A DNA stretch of 64,000 nt, taken from assembly GCF_000158955.1 (NCBI RefSeq), contig NZ_GG657757.1, forward strand, positions 1,335,560 through 1,399,559, written 5' to 3'. The position numbers and the translations under genes were made by a program. Positions 8,051-15,876 of the stretch are shown here, piece by piece. The notes under the pieces are model-generated. The model had not been told where the DNA came from. It did not search any database and saw nothing but the letters and a program-made list of their open reading frames with translations. Source of the DNA: Streptomyces viridochromogenes DSM 40736. GTDB taxonomy: Bacteria; Actinomycetota; Actinomycetes; Streptomycetales; Streptomycetaceae. Within the stretch, counting starts at the first letter, position 1; each line of letters opens with the position of its first letter.

Positions 8051-8866
8051 GTGGACGACACGGACGGCAGGGACGGGGCACGGGAGTCCGGCGCGCCCGG
8101 CCCGGCCGGGAGGGCGGTGATCATCACCGGCGGCAGCCGTGGGCTGGGGCGGGAGACCACGCTCCGGCTCGCCGCGCAGGGGTGCGATCTCGCCGTGTGC
8201 GGTCGCGACGCCGCCTCACTGGAGGCGGTGGCCGAGGAGGTGCGGGCCCGGCACGGGCGCACCCCGCACACCCGGCGGCTGGACGTGCTCGACGAGTCCG
8301 CCCTCGCGGCGTTCGTACACGAGTCGGCCGCCCGGCTCGGCCGGGTGGACGGCCTCGTGACGGTCGCGGGCGGTGTACGGGGCTCCGACCTGCGCGCCAC
8401 GGAGCCGTACGACTGTTTTTTTACGTACCGGCTCAACGTCACGCACCCGGCGATCGCGCTGCGCGAGGCCGCCGATCACCTGGCCAGGACGGGGGGCGGC
8501 GCCGTGCTGGTCTCCTCGATCTCCGGCTGGAAGCCGGCCCCGCCCGCGCAGTACGCGGCGGCCAAGGCGGCACAGATCCACATGGCCGCGTCCCTCGCCC
8601 GTGAGCTGGGGCCGCGCGGGGTCCGGGTCAACAGCGTCTCGCCCGGTTCCATGCTCATCGAGGGCAAGGGCTGGGCCAGGCTCCGGGACGAGGACCCGCG
8701 GGCCTACCACGAGTTCGAGAAGGAGTTCCCCGGCGGCCGCCTGGTCGATCCGCGGGACGTCGCCGAGGTGATCGCCTTCCTGCTCTCGGACCGGGCACGG
8801 GCCGTCAACGGCGCGAACATCCCGGTGGACGGCGGCCAGAACGCGCCGAGCGCGTACGGCTACTGA
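8051..8866 (+). CDS. Short-chain dehydrogenase/reductase
   Basis: 271 residues, classical SDR. TGGSRGLG (residues 26-33) binds the dinucleotide, the NNAG motif is replaced by VAGGV, a Ser lies near 154, and the catalytic YxxxK is Tyr168/Lys172. The GTG start at 8051 follows an AGGAGAGGAG stretch. An acidic ~20-residue extension precedes the Rossmann fold. A run of seven T at 8416-8422 inside a GC-rich gene encodes Cys-Phe-Phe. It is the last biosynthetic-looking gene before the MarR regulator. Substrate unknown. Confidence 0.85.
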   Translation: MDDTDGRDGARESGAPGPAGRAVIITGGSRGLGRETTLRLAAQGCDLAVCGRDAASLEAVAEEVRARHGRTPHTRRLDVLDESALAAFVHESAARLGRVDGLVTVAGGVRGSDLRATEPYDCFFTYRLNVTHPAIALREAADHLARTGGGAVLVSSISGWKPAPPAQYAAAKAAQIHMAASLARELGPRGVRVNSVSPGSMLIEGKGWARLRDEDPRAYHEFEKEFPGGRLVDPRDVAEVIAFLLSDRARAVNGANIPVDGGQNAPSAYGY

Positions 8867-8896
8867 GCCTGACCCGCTTCCGCTGCCGGCGGGTGC

Positions 8897-8920
8897 GCCC
8901 GGCCGGATCTCCGGCCGGGC
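8897..8920. terminator. Bidirectional hairpin between convergent SDR and MarR genes
   Basis: A perfect 10-base stem GCCCGGCCGG / CCGGCCGGGC with an ATCT loop lies in the 54-base gap between convergent genes. There is no U-tract, as is usual for Streptomyces terminators. Confidence 0.65.
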
Positions 8921-9508
8921 TCAGCCGTGTCCGGGTTGGTCCAGCCCCTCGTGCCCCACGTGGGAGACCCCCTGCACCTTGAGTTCGTCCTGCACGTCGT
9001 CGAGCAGTTCGCGCAGCAGCTCGGCGAGCGCTTCACGCCGCTCCGGCCCGAGGCGCTCCAGCAGCTGTGCCTCGCGGGCCAGCACCCGGTCCACCGTGCG
9101 TTCCACCAGCTCGTGTCCGGCCGGGGTCAGTTCGACGAGGACCGCGCGGCTGCGCCCGGGGGCGGGGCGGCGGGTGACCAGGTTGTCGCGCTCGGCGCGT
9201 GCGACCCGCTGCGAGATGGCGCCCGCGGTGACCAGGGAGTGCCCGGCGAGGTCCCTCGTGCTCATGGTGTAGGGGGGCCCGCTGCGCCGCAGCACGCTGA
9301 GCAGGTCCAGGGTGGCCGGGTCGACCCCGGCCTCGGCCAGCACCCGCCGGCGGTCGTCACCGAAGTGCTTGGCGAGCTGCCAGATCCTCGTGACCACGCC
9401 GATGGAGCCCACCGGAGTCTGGGGCCGCTCGCGGCTCCAGGCAGCCGCGATGGCGTCCGCCGGGTCGTCTCCCTGCGGCCGACGATCGCTTCGTTCCGAT
9501 GACCTCAT
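8921..9508 (-). CDS. MarR-family transcriptional regulator
   Basis: 195 residues. A winged helix-turn-helix is seen in STRDLAGHSLVTAGAISQRV followed by the wing TRRPAPGRSRAVLVELTPAG. A flexible N-terminal ~30 residues precedes the first helix. It is divergent from the exporter gene at 9621 and the gap carries two palindromes, the usual layout for a MarR repressor that controls itself and an efflux gene, with the transported compound as ligand. By position the ligand may be the cluster product. Confidence 0.87.
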   Translation of the reverse strand: MRSSERSDRRPQGDDPADAIAAAWSRERPQTPVGSIGVVTRIWQLAKHFGDDRRRVLAEAGVDPATLDLLSVLRRSGPPYTMSTRDLAGHSLVTAGAISQRVARAERDNLVTRRPAPGRSRAVLVELTPAGHELVERTVDRVLAREAQLLERLGPERREALAELLRELLDDVQDELKVQGVSHVGHEGLDQPGHG

Positions 9509-9535
9509 GAGGCCTGCCCTCCACTCGCCTGCTAC

Positions 9536-9560
9536 ATTTAGATCTGAATTTAGTGCTAAA
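9536..9560. promoter_or_regulatory. Twin palindromes, probable MarR operators
   Basis: Two abutting inverted repeats in an AT-rich patch between the divergent MarR and MFS genes: ATTTAGATCTGAAT (9536-9549, one mismatch pair) and TTTAGTGCTAAA (9549-9560). AT-rich sequence of this kind is exceptional in this genome and would overlap both promoters. Confidence 0.65.
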
Positions 9561-9620
9561 CATACATCGGTGCTTCAGCGCACCCCCTCGACCAGCGCAC
9601 GTTCGACAACGAGTGGTGAT

Positions 9621-11186
9621 ATGCGCACAGTGACAACGAAAGCGAGTCCGAAGGCCGGAGCCGGGGCCCCCACCACCACCGGCCCCCACCGCGCCACCGG
9701 GCGGGACTGGGCGGGTCTCACCGTGGTCCTGCTCGCGATGTTCATGAGCCAGATCGACATGTTCATCGTGAACGTCGCGGCTCCGGGCATCCAGGCGGAC
9801 CTGAACGCCGGGTTCGGCCAACTCCAGTTCGTGATCGACGGTTACGTGATCGCCTACGCAGCGGGCATGGTAACCGGCGGGCGGCTCGGCGACCGGATCG
9901 GCCGCAAACGCACCTTCCAGTACGGGGTGGCCACCTTCACCCTGACCTCCCTGTTGTGCGCGCTCGCGCCCAGTCCGGGGACGCTGATCGCGGCCCGGGT
10001 GCTGCAGGGTCTGTCGGCCGCGGTGATGACCCCGCAGGTGCTTTCCCTCATCCGGGCCGTCTTCGTGCACGAACGCGACCGTGCCCGGGCCGTCGGCGCC
10101 TACGGTGCCTCCATCGGTGCGGGTGTCATCGCCGGTCTCGTCGGCGGCGGTCTGCTGCTCGACCTCGACGTGGCCGGTCTCGGCTGGCGCATGATCTTCC
10201 TGATCAACGTGCCGATCGGCGCGGCGATCCTGTGCGCGGCCGTGCCCGCCGTCACGGAGAGCCGCAGTGCGGACGTGCCGCGCCTGGACCTCCTCGGCGT
10301 CGTCTTCACGGCCGTGCTGCTGCCGCTGGTGCTCATCCCGCTGATCCTCGGCGGTGAGCACGGCTGGCCGTGGTGGACGTACGGCTGTTTCGCCCTCTGC
10401 GCGGCCGGCACCTGGGCCTTCCTGCGCTGGGAGCGGCGGACGGAGTCCCGGGGCAACGACCCGCTGCTGCCGAGCCGGCTGCTGCGGGCCAAGGGCTTCC
10501 CGCTCAGCATGGGCACCGTGCTGCTGTTCTTCTCCGGCAACGCCGGACTGTTCCTGGTGCTCACCTACCACCTCCAGTCGGGCCTCCGGCTGACGCCGCT
10601 CGCGGCGAGCCTGGTGTTCGTGCCGCTCGGCCTCGGGTTCATCGCCGCCTCGGCGGCCTGCCGCGCGCTCGCCGCGCGGTTCGGCATCGGGGTGTCGGTG
10701 GCGGGCGGCCTCGTCATGGCGGTCGGCCTGGTCGCGGTGCCCGCGGCCACCGGGCTGACCGGCACGAGCCAGGCGATCGGGCTCGCGGTGGTGATGGGCG
10801 TCTCCGGATTCGGGCAGGGCCTGGTCGTCGCCCCGCTGGTGGACACCGTCCTGTCCCGGGTCCACCCGGACGACGCGGGCGCCGGATCGGGTGTGCTCAA
10901 CACCGTCACCCAGGCGGGCATGGCCTTCGGCGTAGCGGTCATCGGGGCCTTGTACCGCGGCTTCCTGGGGACCAACCCTCAGGAGCCGGGCCCGGGCACC
11001 GGCATGTCCGAGTTCGCGGACGCCTTCGACCTCACCGCGTACGTCCTCGCGGCCCTCGCCGTCGGCACCGCGCTGCTCGCCCTCCGCCTGGGCCGCGTCC
11101 CCGCGACCACGGAACCCGCGGCGGGAGCGCGCACCTCGGGCATCGAAGAGCCACCCGAGCCCGCCGACGCCGCCAAGGACCGCTGA
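9621..11186 (+). CDS. MFS drug exporter, EmrB/QacA (DHA2) type
   Basis: 521 residues, about 14 hydrophobic segments. The motif A loop GGRLGDRIGRKRTF follows TM2, and FLINVPIGAA marks the motif C/TM5-6 region as in DHA2 exporters. The N-terminal ~35 residues and the acidic C-terminal tail are cytoplasmic. It is a proton-driven efflux pump at the cytoplasmic membrane; its place beside a biosynthetic cluster and a MarR repressor suggests self-resistance or product export. ATG at 9621 follows a GAGTGGTG stretch. Confidence 0.88.
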   Translation: MRTVTTKASPKAGAGAPTTTGPHRATGRDWAGLTVVLLAMFMSQIDMFIVNVAAPGIQADLNAGFGQLQFVIDGYVIAYAAGMVTGGRLGDRIGRKRTFQYGVATFTLTSLLCALAPSPGTLIAARVLQGLSAAVMTPQVLSLIRAVFVHERDRARAVGAYGASIGAGVIAGLVGGGLLLDLDVAGLGWRMIFLINVPIGAAILCAAVPAVTESRSADVPRLDLLGVVFTAVLLPLVLIPLILGGEHGWPWWTYGCFALCAAGTWAFLRWERRTESRGNDPLLPSRLLRAKGFPLSMGTVLLFFSGNAGLFLVLTYHLQSGLRLTPLAASLVFVPLGLGFIAASAACRALAARFGIGVSVAGGLVMAVGLVAVPAATGLTGTSQAIGLAVVMGVSGFGQGLVVAPLVDTVLSRVHPDDAGAGSGVLNTVTQAGMAFGVAVIGALYRGFLGTNPQEPGPGTGMSEFADAFDLTAYVLAALAVGTALLALRLGRVPATTEPAAGARTSGIEEPPEPADAAKDR

Positions 11187-11540
11187 CCGCCGTCCACCCC
11201 GTTCTGCCCCTCGGCTGGTCCCGCCGCTGGGCGGAACAGGGATGGGCGCGCGACGACTCGGCGGTCCGCCGTACCCTCGATGCGCGCACAGCACCGCCGT
11301 CGTGCCGCACCACGCGGTACGCCACGGCCGGGTGCCGCCACGAGCGCGGGTCGCGCCACGCACCACGGCTACACCCGGCGCGGCACGCGCCGCAGCCTCA
11401 GCGCGCACCACACCCAGCTCTGCGCCGCAACGGCGGAGGCGCACCACGGCCCGGCGCCGGTGGCCTCGCTCCGCAGACCCGAGCCCTGATCCGGACCCGG
11501 CGGGCCTGCGTTCAGGCGCCGCAGAGGCCATGACCGCGCG
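11187..11540. other. 354-base gap with no convincing gene
   Basis: Between two convergent genes. Open frames exist but are overlapping, Arg/Ala/Pro/Thr-rich, without ribosome sites or consistent third-position bias. No clear hairpin terminator was picked out by eye. It may mark the right border of the cluster. Confidence 0.5.
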
Positions 11541-12167
11541 TCAGACGTCGCCGTACGTCTCCCCGCCCGGTTCGAAGACGGCCGTTCCTGCCGTCGCGTC
11601 GGCGAGCCACGACCGGAATGCGGGCACGTCGGTGTCCGGGAGGGCGATCTCGAGGGTGACCGCCTCCCCGTAGCGCACGTCCCGGACCTCGCGCCCGGTG
11701 GTGCGCAGGTCGTTCTCGAGCTTGCCGGCGCGCTGGTGGTCGACGGTGACCGTGGCCAGCCGGAACCTGCGGCGCGTGCGCGTACCGAGGGTGTCCAGCG
11801 CCTCGCCGACCGCTCCGCCGTACGCCCGGATGAGGCCGCCGGCGCCGAGCTTGACCCCGCCGAAGTAGCGGGTGACGACGGCGACGACGTACCGCATGTC
11901 GCGGCGCAGCAGCATCTGGAGCATGGGGACACCGGCCGTGCCGCCGGGTTCGCCGTCGTCGCTCGCCTTCTGGACGGAGGCGTCGGCACCGATGACGTAG
12001 GCCCAGCAGTTGTGGTTGGCGTCCGCGTGCTGCTTGCGGACCGTGGCGATGAAGTCCTGCGCCTCCCGCTCGGTCGCCGCCGGGGCGAGGGCGCACAGGA
12101 AGCGGGAGCGGTTGACCTCGGTCTCGTGCACGCCCGCGCCGGCGACCGTGCGGTATTCGTCCTGCAT
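11541..12167 (-). CDS. YigZ/IMPACT family (UPF0029) protein
   Basis: 208 residues. The N-terminal domain carries the family signature with ANHNCWAYVIG, SDDGEPGGTAGVPML and the VTRYFGGVKLGAGGLIRAYG stretch; a C-terminal DUF1949-like domain follows. Family members are linked to translation control in eukaryotes (IMPACT) and are of unclear function in bacteria. Full length, ATG at 12167, transcribed alone toward the cluster border. Confidence 0.9.
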   Translation of the reverse strand: MQDEYRTVAGAGVHETEVNRSRFLCALAPAATEREAQDFIATVRKQHADANHNCWAYVIGADASVQKASDDGEPGGTAGVPMLQMLLRRDMRYVVAVVTRYFGGVKLGAGGLIRAYGGAVGEALDTLGTRTRRRFRLATVTVDHQRAGKLENDLRTTGREVRDVRYGEAVTLEIALPDTDVPAFRSWLADATAGTAVFEPGGETYGDV

Positions 12168-12258
12168 CCGGCCAGCCTAATGCGGTGATCGAGGGCGTTC
12201 GGCCCCCGCGGCGCCTCCGCCCGCCTCCGCCGGGACCTCCGCTACACCAGGTCCTCCG

Positions 12259-12543
12259 CTACGCCTGGGCCACGACCTCGCCTGCCGTGACCTGCGGCGG
12301 GTTGGGCAGCAGCTCGGCAAGACGGTCCCGTACGAAGCCGCCTGCCCGCTGGGTCGACTCCTCGGCGCCGGCCGGGTCCTGGAAGATGCTGGTCGACACC
12401 ATCACCCCGCCACCGGCGTCGACCCAGTAGTAGGCCACGAACCCCGGGACCTGCTGGATCAGCGGCACGAACCCCTCGTTCACCCGGCGTCCCGCCTCAG
12501 CCGGGTCGGTCACCCCTTCGTACCGCCGAAACACTGCGTGCAT
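12259..12543 (-). CDS. Antibiotic-biosynthesis-monooxygenase-like (ABM) dimeric alpha/beta barrel protein
   Basis: 94 residues with the ferredoxin-like ABM pattern: MHAVFRRYEGV at the start, PGFVAYYWVDAGGGVMVSTS in the middle, then a helix. Such small proteins act as monooxygenases or haem/quinone-handling dimers; the function here is open. GAGGAG lies 7 bases before the ATG at 12543, which is why the longer reading to 12567 is rejected. Confidence 0.75.
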   Translation of the reverse strand: MHAVFRRYEGVTDPAEAGRRVNEGFVPLIQQVPGFVAYYWVDAGGGVMVSTSIFQDPAGAEESTQRAGGFVRDRLAELLPNPPQVTAGEVVAQA

Positions 12544-12691
12544 GGCTCGTCTCCTCATGGATGGCAATGCCGTTCTCCGAGGCCGTTCTTCGCGGCCCTC
12601 CTCGCAGACGGCGTACCCGCCCCGGCACCCGCGCTCAGCCCGAGCCGGGGCAAATCACCGGAAAGGCCCCATGCCCGTGCGCGTGACCGGG

Positions 12692-13234
12692 CTACTTCTT
12701 CGGACCCCGGGGCACGGTCACGGAGGTGAGCAGCGCGCTGCCCGGGGCGAGGTCCGACCAGCTCCCGCCGTGCCAGGACAGGACGGCGATCGCCGAGGTC
12801 GGGAACTTCGTGCGGACCTGCTCCAGGGTGTCGTCGAGGCCGTCACCGGCGAGCGCCAGGACCAGTTCCTCCAGTCCGGGGTTGTGGCCGATCAGCAGCA
12901 GTGTCTCCACCTCGGCGGGCACCTCGTGCACGACGGCCAGCAGCCCGGCGGGATTCGCGGCGTACAGGCGCCGGTCGTGCCGGACCGGCGGCGGTGTGCC
13001 CCACTGGGAGGCGGCCAGCTCCCAGGTCCGGCGGGCGCGTAGGGCGGTGGAGCACAGCGCGAGGTCCGGCAGGCAGTCGGCCTCGACCAGGGCCCGCCCG
13101 GCGGCGGGGGCGTCCCGGCGGCCGCGCGGGGCCAGTGGGCGTTCGTGGTCGGCGACGTCCACGGGCCAGGCGGACTTGGCGTGCCGCAGCACGACCAGGC
13201 GTCGCAGCGGGCGCGCCGCGGTGCGGTCGATCAT
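12692..13234 (-). CDS. SixA-type phosphohistidine phosphatase (histidine phosphatase superfamily)
   Basis: 180 residues. The superfamily RHG motif appears as LRHAKSAW with catalytic His18, and the second His lies in LLLIGHNPGLEE. The length and lack of an alpha-helical insertion fit SixA, which dephosphorylates phosphohistidine on phosphotransfer proteins. Overlaps the upstream gene by 4 bases, so the two form an operon. Confidence 0.85.
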   Translation of the reverse strand: MIDRTAARPLRRLVVLRHAKSAWPVDVADHERPLAPRGRRDAPAAGRALVEADCLPDLALCSTALRARRTWELAASQWGTPPPVRHDRRLYAANPAGLLAVVHEVPAEVETLLLIGHNPGLEELVLALAGDGLDDTLEQVRTKFPTSAIAVLSWHGGSWSDLAPGSALLTSVTVPRGPKK

Positions 13235-13956
13235 GACGGGGATCCCAGATCGCGGGTGAGGTCGAGGCCGAGGAGCCGGTCGACGTAGGCGTACGTCTCG
13301 AAGCGTGCACCGTCCGGCAGGTCCGGATCGGTCTCCACCTGGCGCAGCACGTCCAGCACGCGTGGGACGTCCAGGTCGTCCTCCCAGGCGTCCCGCAGCC
13401 GCCCGCGCACCTCGTCGGGGACGGGCCGCGAGGGCGACCGGGCCCAGCGCGCGACCGCACCGCGCCAGCGGGCGAGGGTGGCGCGGGCCTCCTCGAGGAC
13501 GGCCGCCTCCAGCCGGACGGGGGTGTCGTGGTGCCGGGCGAGCAGGGCGAGGCGCAGCACGGCGGGGTCGGTGTCGTCCGGTGTGCCGGGGTGCTCGGGG
13601 TGAGCCGGGGCGACGTCCATCCGCACCCCGTCGGCCGCCGCCCCGCCCTCGCCGGTCACGTGGATCACCTGAGCCTCACCCAGACCGGCGCTCACGTCGG
13701 TGCTGTCCTCGAACGGCCGGATGCCGAGCGCCGTGGCGCGCGCTCGCAGTTCCGCCTGTCGCCGGCCGCCGGTCAGCAGGGCCCACACCGGTGTGCCGCC
13801 GAGTTCCAGGGTCCGGACGAGTACGTCCGCGACGAGCAGCACCCTCAGGTCGGTCGTGTCGGAGCCGGGCGCGTGCACCTCGACACGGGTCAGGCCCCGG
13901 CGGGCCGGGGCGGCGTCGACCGGCTCTCCGGTACGGGCGTCGATGATGCGCAGCAC
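13231..13956 (-). CDS. Degenerate cysteinyl-tRNA-synthetase/MshC-like protein
   Basis: 241 residues from a GTG start. The order of segments follows class Ia CysRS: an N-terminal LRIIDARTGEPVDAAPARRG, a Rossmann-like VLLVADVLVRTLELGG, and a later helical part with LRLALLARHHDTPVRLEAAV and LEEARATLARWRG, which resembles the CysRS/MshC helical region. No HIGH-like or KMSKS-like motif is seen and the protein contains no cysteine, so the zinc site is absent. It is therefore probably not a cysteine-activating enzyme. The stop overlaps the SixA gene by 4 bases. The real function is unknown. Confidence 0.6.
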   Translation of the reverse strand: MLRIIDARTGEPVDAAPARRGLTRVEVHAPGSDTTDLRVLLVADVLVRTLELGGTPVWALLTGGRRQAELRARATALGIRPFEDSTDVSAGLGEAQVIHVTGEGGAAADGVRMDVAPAHPEHPGTPDDTDPAVLRLALLARHHDTPVRLEAAVLEEARATLARWRGAVARWARSPSRPVPDEVRGRLRDAWEDDLDVPRVLDVLRQVETDPDLPDGARFETYAYVDRLLGLDLTRDLGSPS

Positions 13957-14053
13957 GAGGCGAGCGTAGGCGGGCGGGCGTCCGCATGCAGGCATGTCCG
14001 CTACTTTCCGGCCACCGTGGCGGGATTCTCCCCACCAATGACACGGCCACCGC

Positions 14054-14866
14054 TCACGCCAGGGTGCCGAGGAAGCGTACGTGGGGCCGGCGTTCGGGAC
14101 CTTCACGGCTGACGGCGGCCCGGACGCCGTACACCTCGGCGATGAGCTCCTCCGTGAGGACGTCACCGGGGTCGCCGGACGCCACGACCCGGCCCGCGCT
14201 CAGGACGACGACCCGGTCGCAGTACATCGCCGCGAGGTTGAGGTCGTGCAGGGCGACGACGGTGGTGACCGGCAGGCCTGTGACCAGGGCGAGCAGGTCG
14301 AGCTGGTGGTGGATGTCGAGGTGGTTGGTGGGCTCGTCCAGGAGGAGTTCGCGCGGCTCCTGGGCGAGTGCGCGGGCGATCTGCACCCGCTGGCGTTCAC
14401 CGCCCGAGAGGGTGTGCCAGGGCTGGCCTGCCCGGTCGGCGAGGCCGGTGCGCTCCAGGGCGGCGCGCACCGCCCGCTCGTCGTCCGCCGTGCCGGGCGT
14501 CCAGGCGCGGCGGTGCGGCACCCGGCCCAGCCGGACCACGTCCACGACCGTCAACTCGACCTGTGTGTCGGCCTGTTGCTCGACCACCGCGAGGCGGCGG
14601 GCGACGGTACGGCGGGGCAGGTCACCCAGCGGGGTGCCGTCGAGGGTGACGACCCCGGCGGTCGGCGTGAGCAGCCCGGCCAGCAGCCGGAGCAGTGTGG
14701 ACTTGCCGGAGCCGTTCGGGCCGAGGACACCGACGGTGGAGCCGGTCTGCGGCGCGAGGACGACGCCGTCGAGGATGAGGCGCCCGTCGGCGCGGCGGCT
14801 GACCCGGTCCGCCCGGAGCCCGGCGACCTCCACCGGCTCCCCCGCACGCGTCCGCACCCGGCTCAC
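14054..14866 (-). CDS. btuD: Cobalamin ABC transporter ATP-binding protein
   Basis: 270 residues. Walker A GPNGSGKS, Q-loop region VVEQQAD, signature LSGGERQRVQIARAL and Walker B ELLLDEPTNHLD are intact. It is of the FecE/BtuD type and supplies ATP hydrolysis for the permease encoded just upstream, with which it overlaps (GTGA). The riboswitch ahead of the operon points to a corrinoid substrate rather than a siderophore. GTG start at 14866; a longer reading that runs through from the permease is excluded by this overlap. Confidence 0.9.
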   Translation of the reverse strand: MSRVRTRAGEPVEVAGLRADRVSRRADGRLILDGVVLAPQTGSTVGVLGPNGSGKSTLLRLLAGLLTPTAGVVTLDGTPLGDLPRRTVARRLAVVEQQADTQVELTVVDVVRLGRVPHRRAWTPGTADDERAVRAALERTGLADRAGQPWHTLSGGERQRVQIARALAQEPRELLLDEPTNHLDIHHQLDLLALVTGLPVTTVVALHDLNLAAMYCDRVVVLSAGRVVASGDPGDVLTEELIAEVYGVRAAVSREGPERRPHVRFLGTLA

Positions 14867-15876
14867 CGCACCCTCCGTGTCCGGTACAGCACCGCCACGA
14901 ACGCCGGCACCCCGATCAGTGACGTCACGACTCCCACCGGTACCTCCTGCGGATCCAGGGCCGTACGGGCCAGGGTGTCGACCCACACCAGGAACACCGC
15001 ACCGGCGAGGGCGGTGACCGGCAGCAGCCGCGCGTGGCCGGGGCCGGCCAGGGCCCGGGCGGCGTGCGGCAGGACCAGTCCGACGAAGCCGATCGCCCCG
15101 GCAGAGCTGACCAGCGCGGCCGTGAGCAGAGCCGTGACGCACAGCAGCACCAGCCGGGTGCGGGCCACCGACACCCCGAGGGCGGCGGCCGCATCCTGCC
15201 CGAAGGCGAAGGCGTCGAGGGTTCGGGCGTACGACAGGCACACCACCAGCGCCACGGCCAGGACGGCCAGGCACAGCCACACGTCGGTCCAGCCCGCGCC
15301 GCTGAGCGAGCCGAGCAGCCAGAACAGCACGCCGCGGGTCGTCTCGGCGTCGGCGGAGGTCAGCACGACGAAGGAGGTGAGCGCGGAGAAGAGCTGCATG
15401 GCGGCGACACCCGCCAGGACGACCCGGTCGGTGGTGCCGCCCAGGGTGTGACTGAGGAGCAGTACCAGCGCGAAGGAGACCAGGGCGCCGAGGAACGCGC
15501 CCGCGGACAGCGAGACGGCACCTCCGCCCACGCCCAGGACGACGACCAGGACCGCGCCGGTGGAGGCGCCCGAGGACACGCCGAGGACGAACGGATCGGC
15601 CAGCGGGTTGCGCAGCAGCGACTGCATCACCGCCCCGCACACGGCCAGCCCCGCCCCGCACACGGCCGCGAGCAGGGTGCGCGGCAGGCGCAGCTGCCAG
15701 ACGATGCCGTCCCGGATCGGCGTCAGGTCGGTGCTGCCGAGCCCCAGATGGGACGCGGCGACGGACCACACGTCGGCGACCCGGATGTCGGCCGGGCCGA
15801 CGGTGATCGCCAGGGCCAGGGAGACGACCAGCAGGAAGACCCCGCCGGCGCCGAGCGCCAGTGCGCGAACGGTCAC
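14863..15876 (-). CDS. btuC: Cobalamin ABC transporter permease
   Basis: 337 residues with about 10 membrane helices, FecCD/BtuC family. Typical segments are WQLRLPRTLLAAVCGAGLA, NPLADPFVLGVSSGAS and SAGAIGFVGLVLPHAARAL. It would form a homodimeric channel with two BtuD subunits. GTG start at 15876 overlaps the stop of the binding-protein gene; the stop overlaps the ATPase start, so the three are translationally coupled. Confidence 0.9.
   Translation of the reverse strand: MTVRALALGAGGVFLLVVSLALAITVGPADIRVADVWSVAASHLGLGSTDLTPIRDGIVWQLRLPRTLLAAVCGAGLAVCGAVMQSLLRNPLADPFVLGVSSGASTGAVLVVVLGVGGGAVSLSAGAFLGALVSFALVLLLSHTLGGTTDRVVLAGVAAMQLFSALTSFVVLTSADAETTRGVLFWLLGSLSGAGWTDVWLCLAVLAVALVVCLSYARTLDAFAFGQDAAAALGVSVARTRLVLLCVTALLTAALVSSAGAIGFVGLVLPHAARALAGPGHARLLPVTALAGAVFLVWVDTLARTALDPQEVPVGVVTSLIGVPAFVAVLYRTRRVR

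Noticed and set aside
9357-11531. 724-residue minus-strand frame across the MFS gene
   Set aside because: Antisense to a well-supported 14-TM exporter; composition is that of a shadow (Arg/Gly/His-rich).
13231-13956. Functional cysteinyl-tRNA synthetase or MshC
   Set aside because: HIGH-like, KMSKS-like and zinc-ligand residues are missing and the protein has no Cys.
14054-15769. A single 571-residue frame joining the permease end and ATPase
   Set aside because: The first part is out of frame with the real permease; the GTGA overlap at 14863-14866 separates two normal ABC genes.
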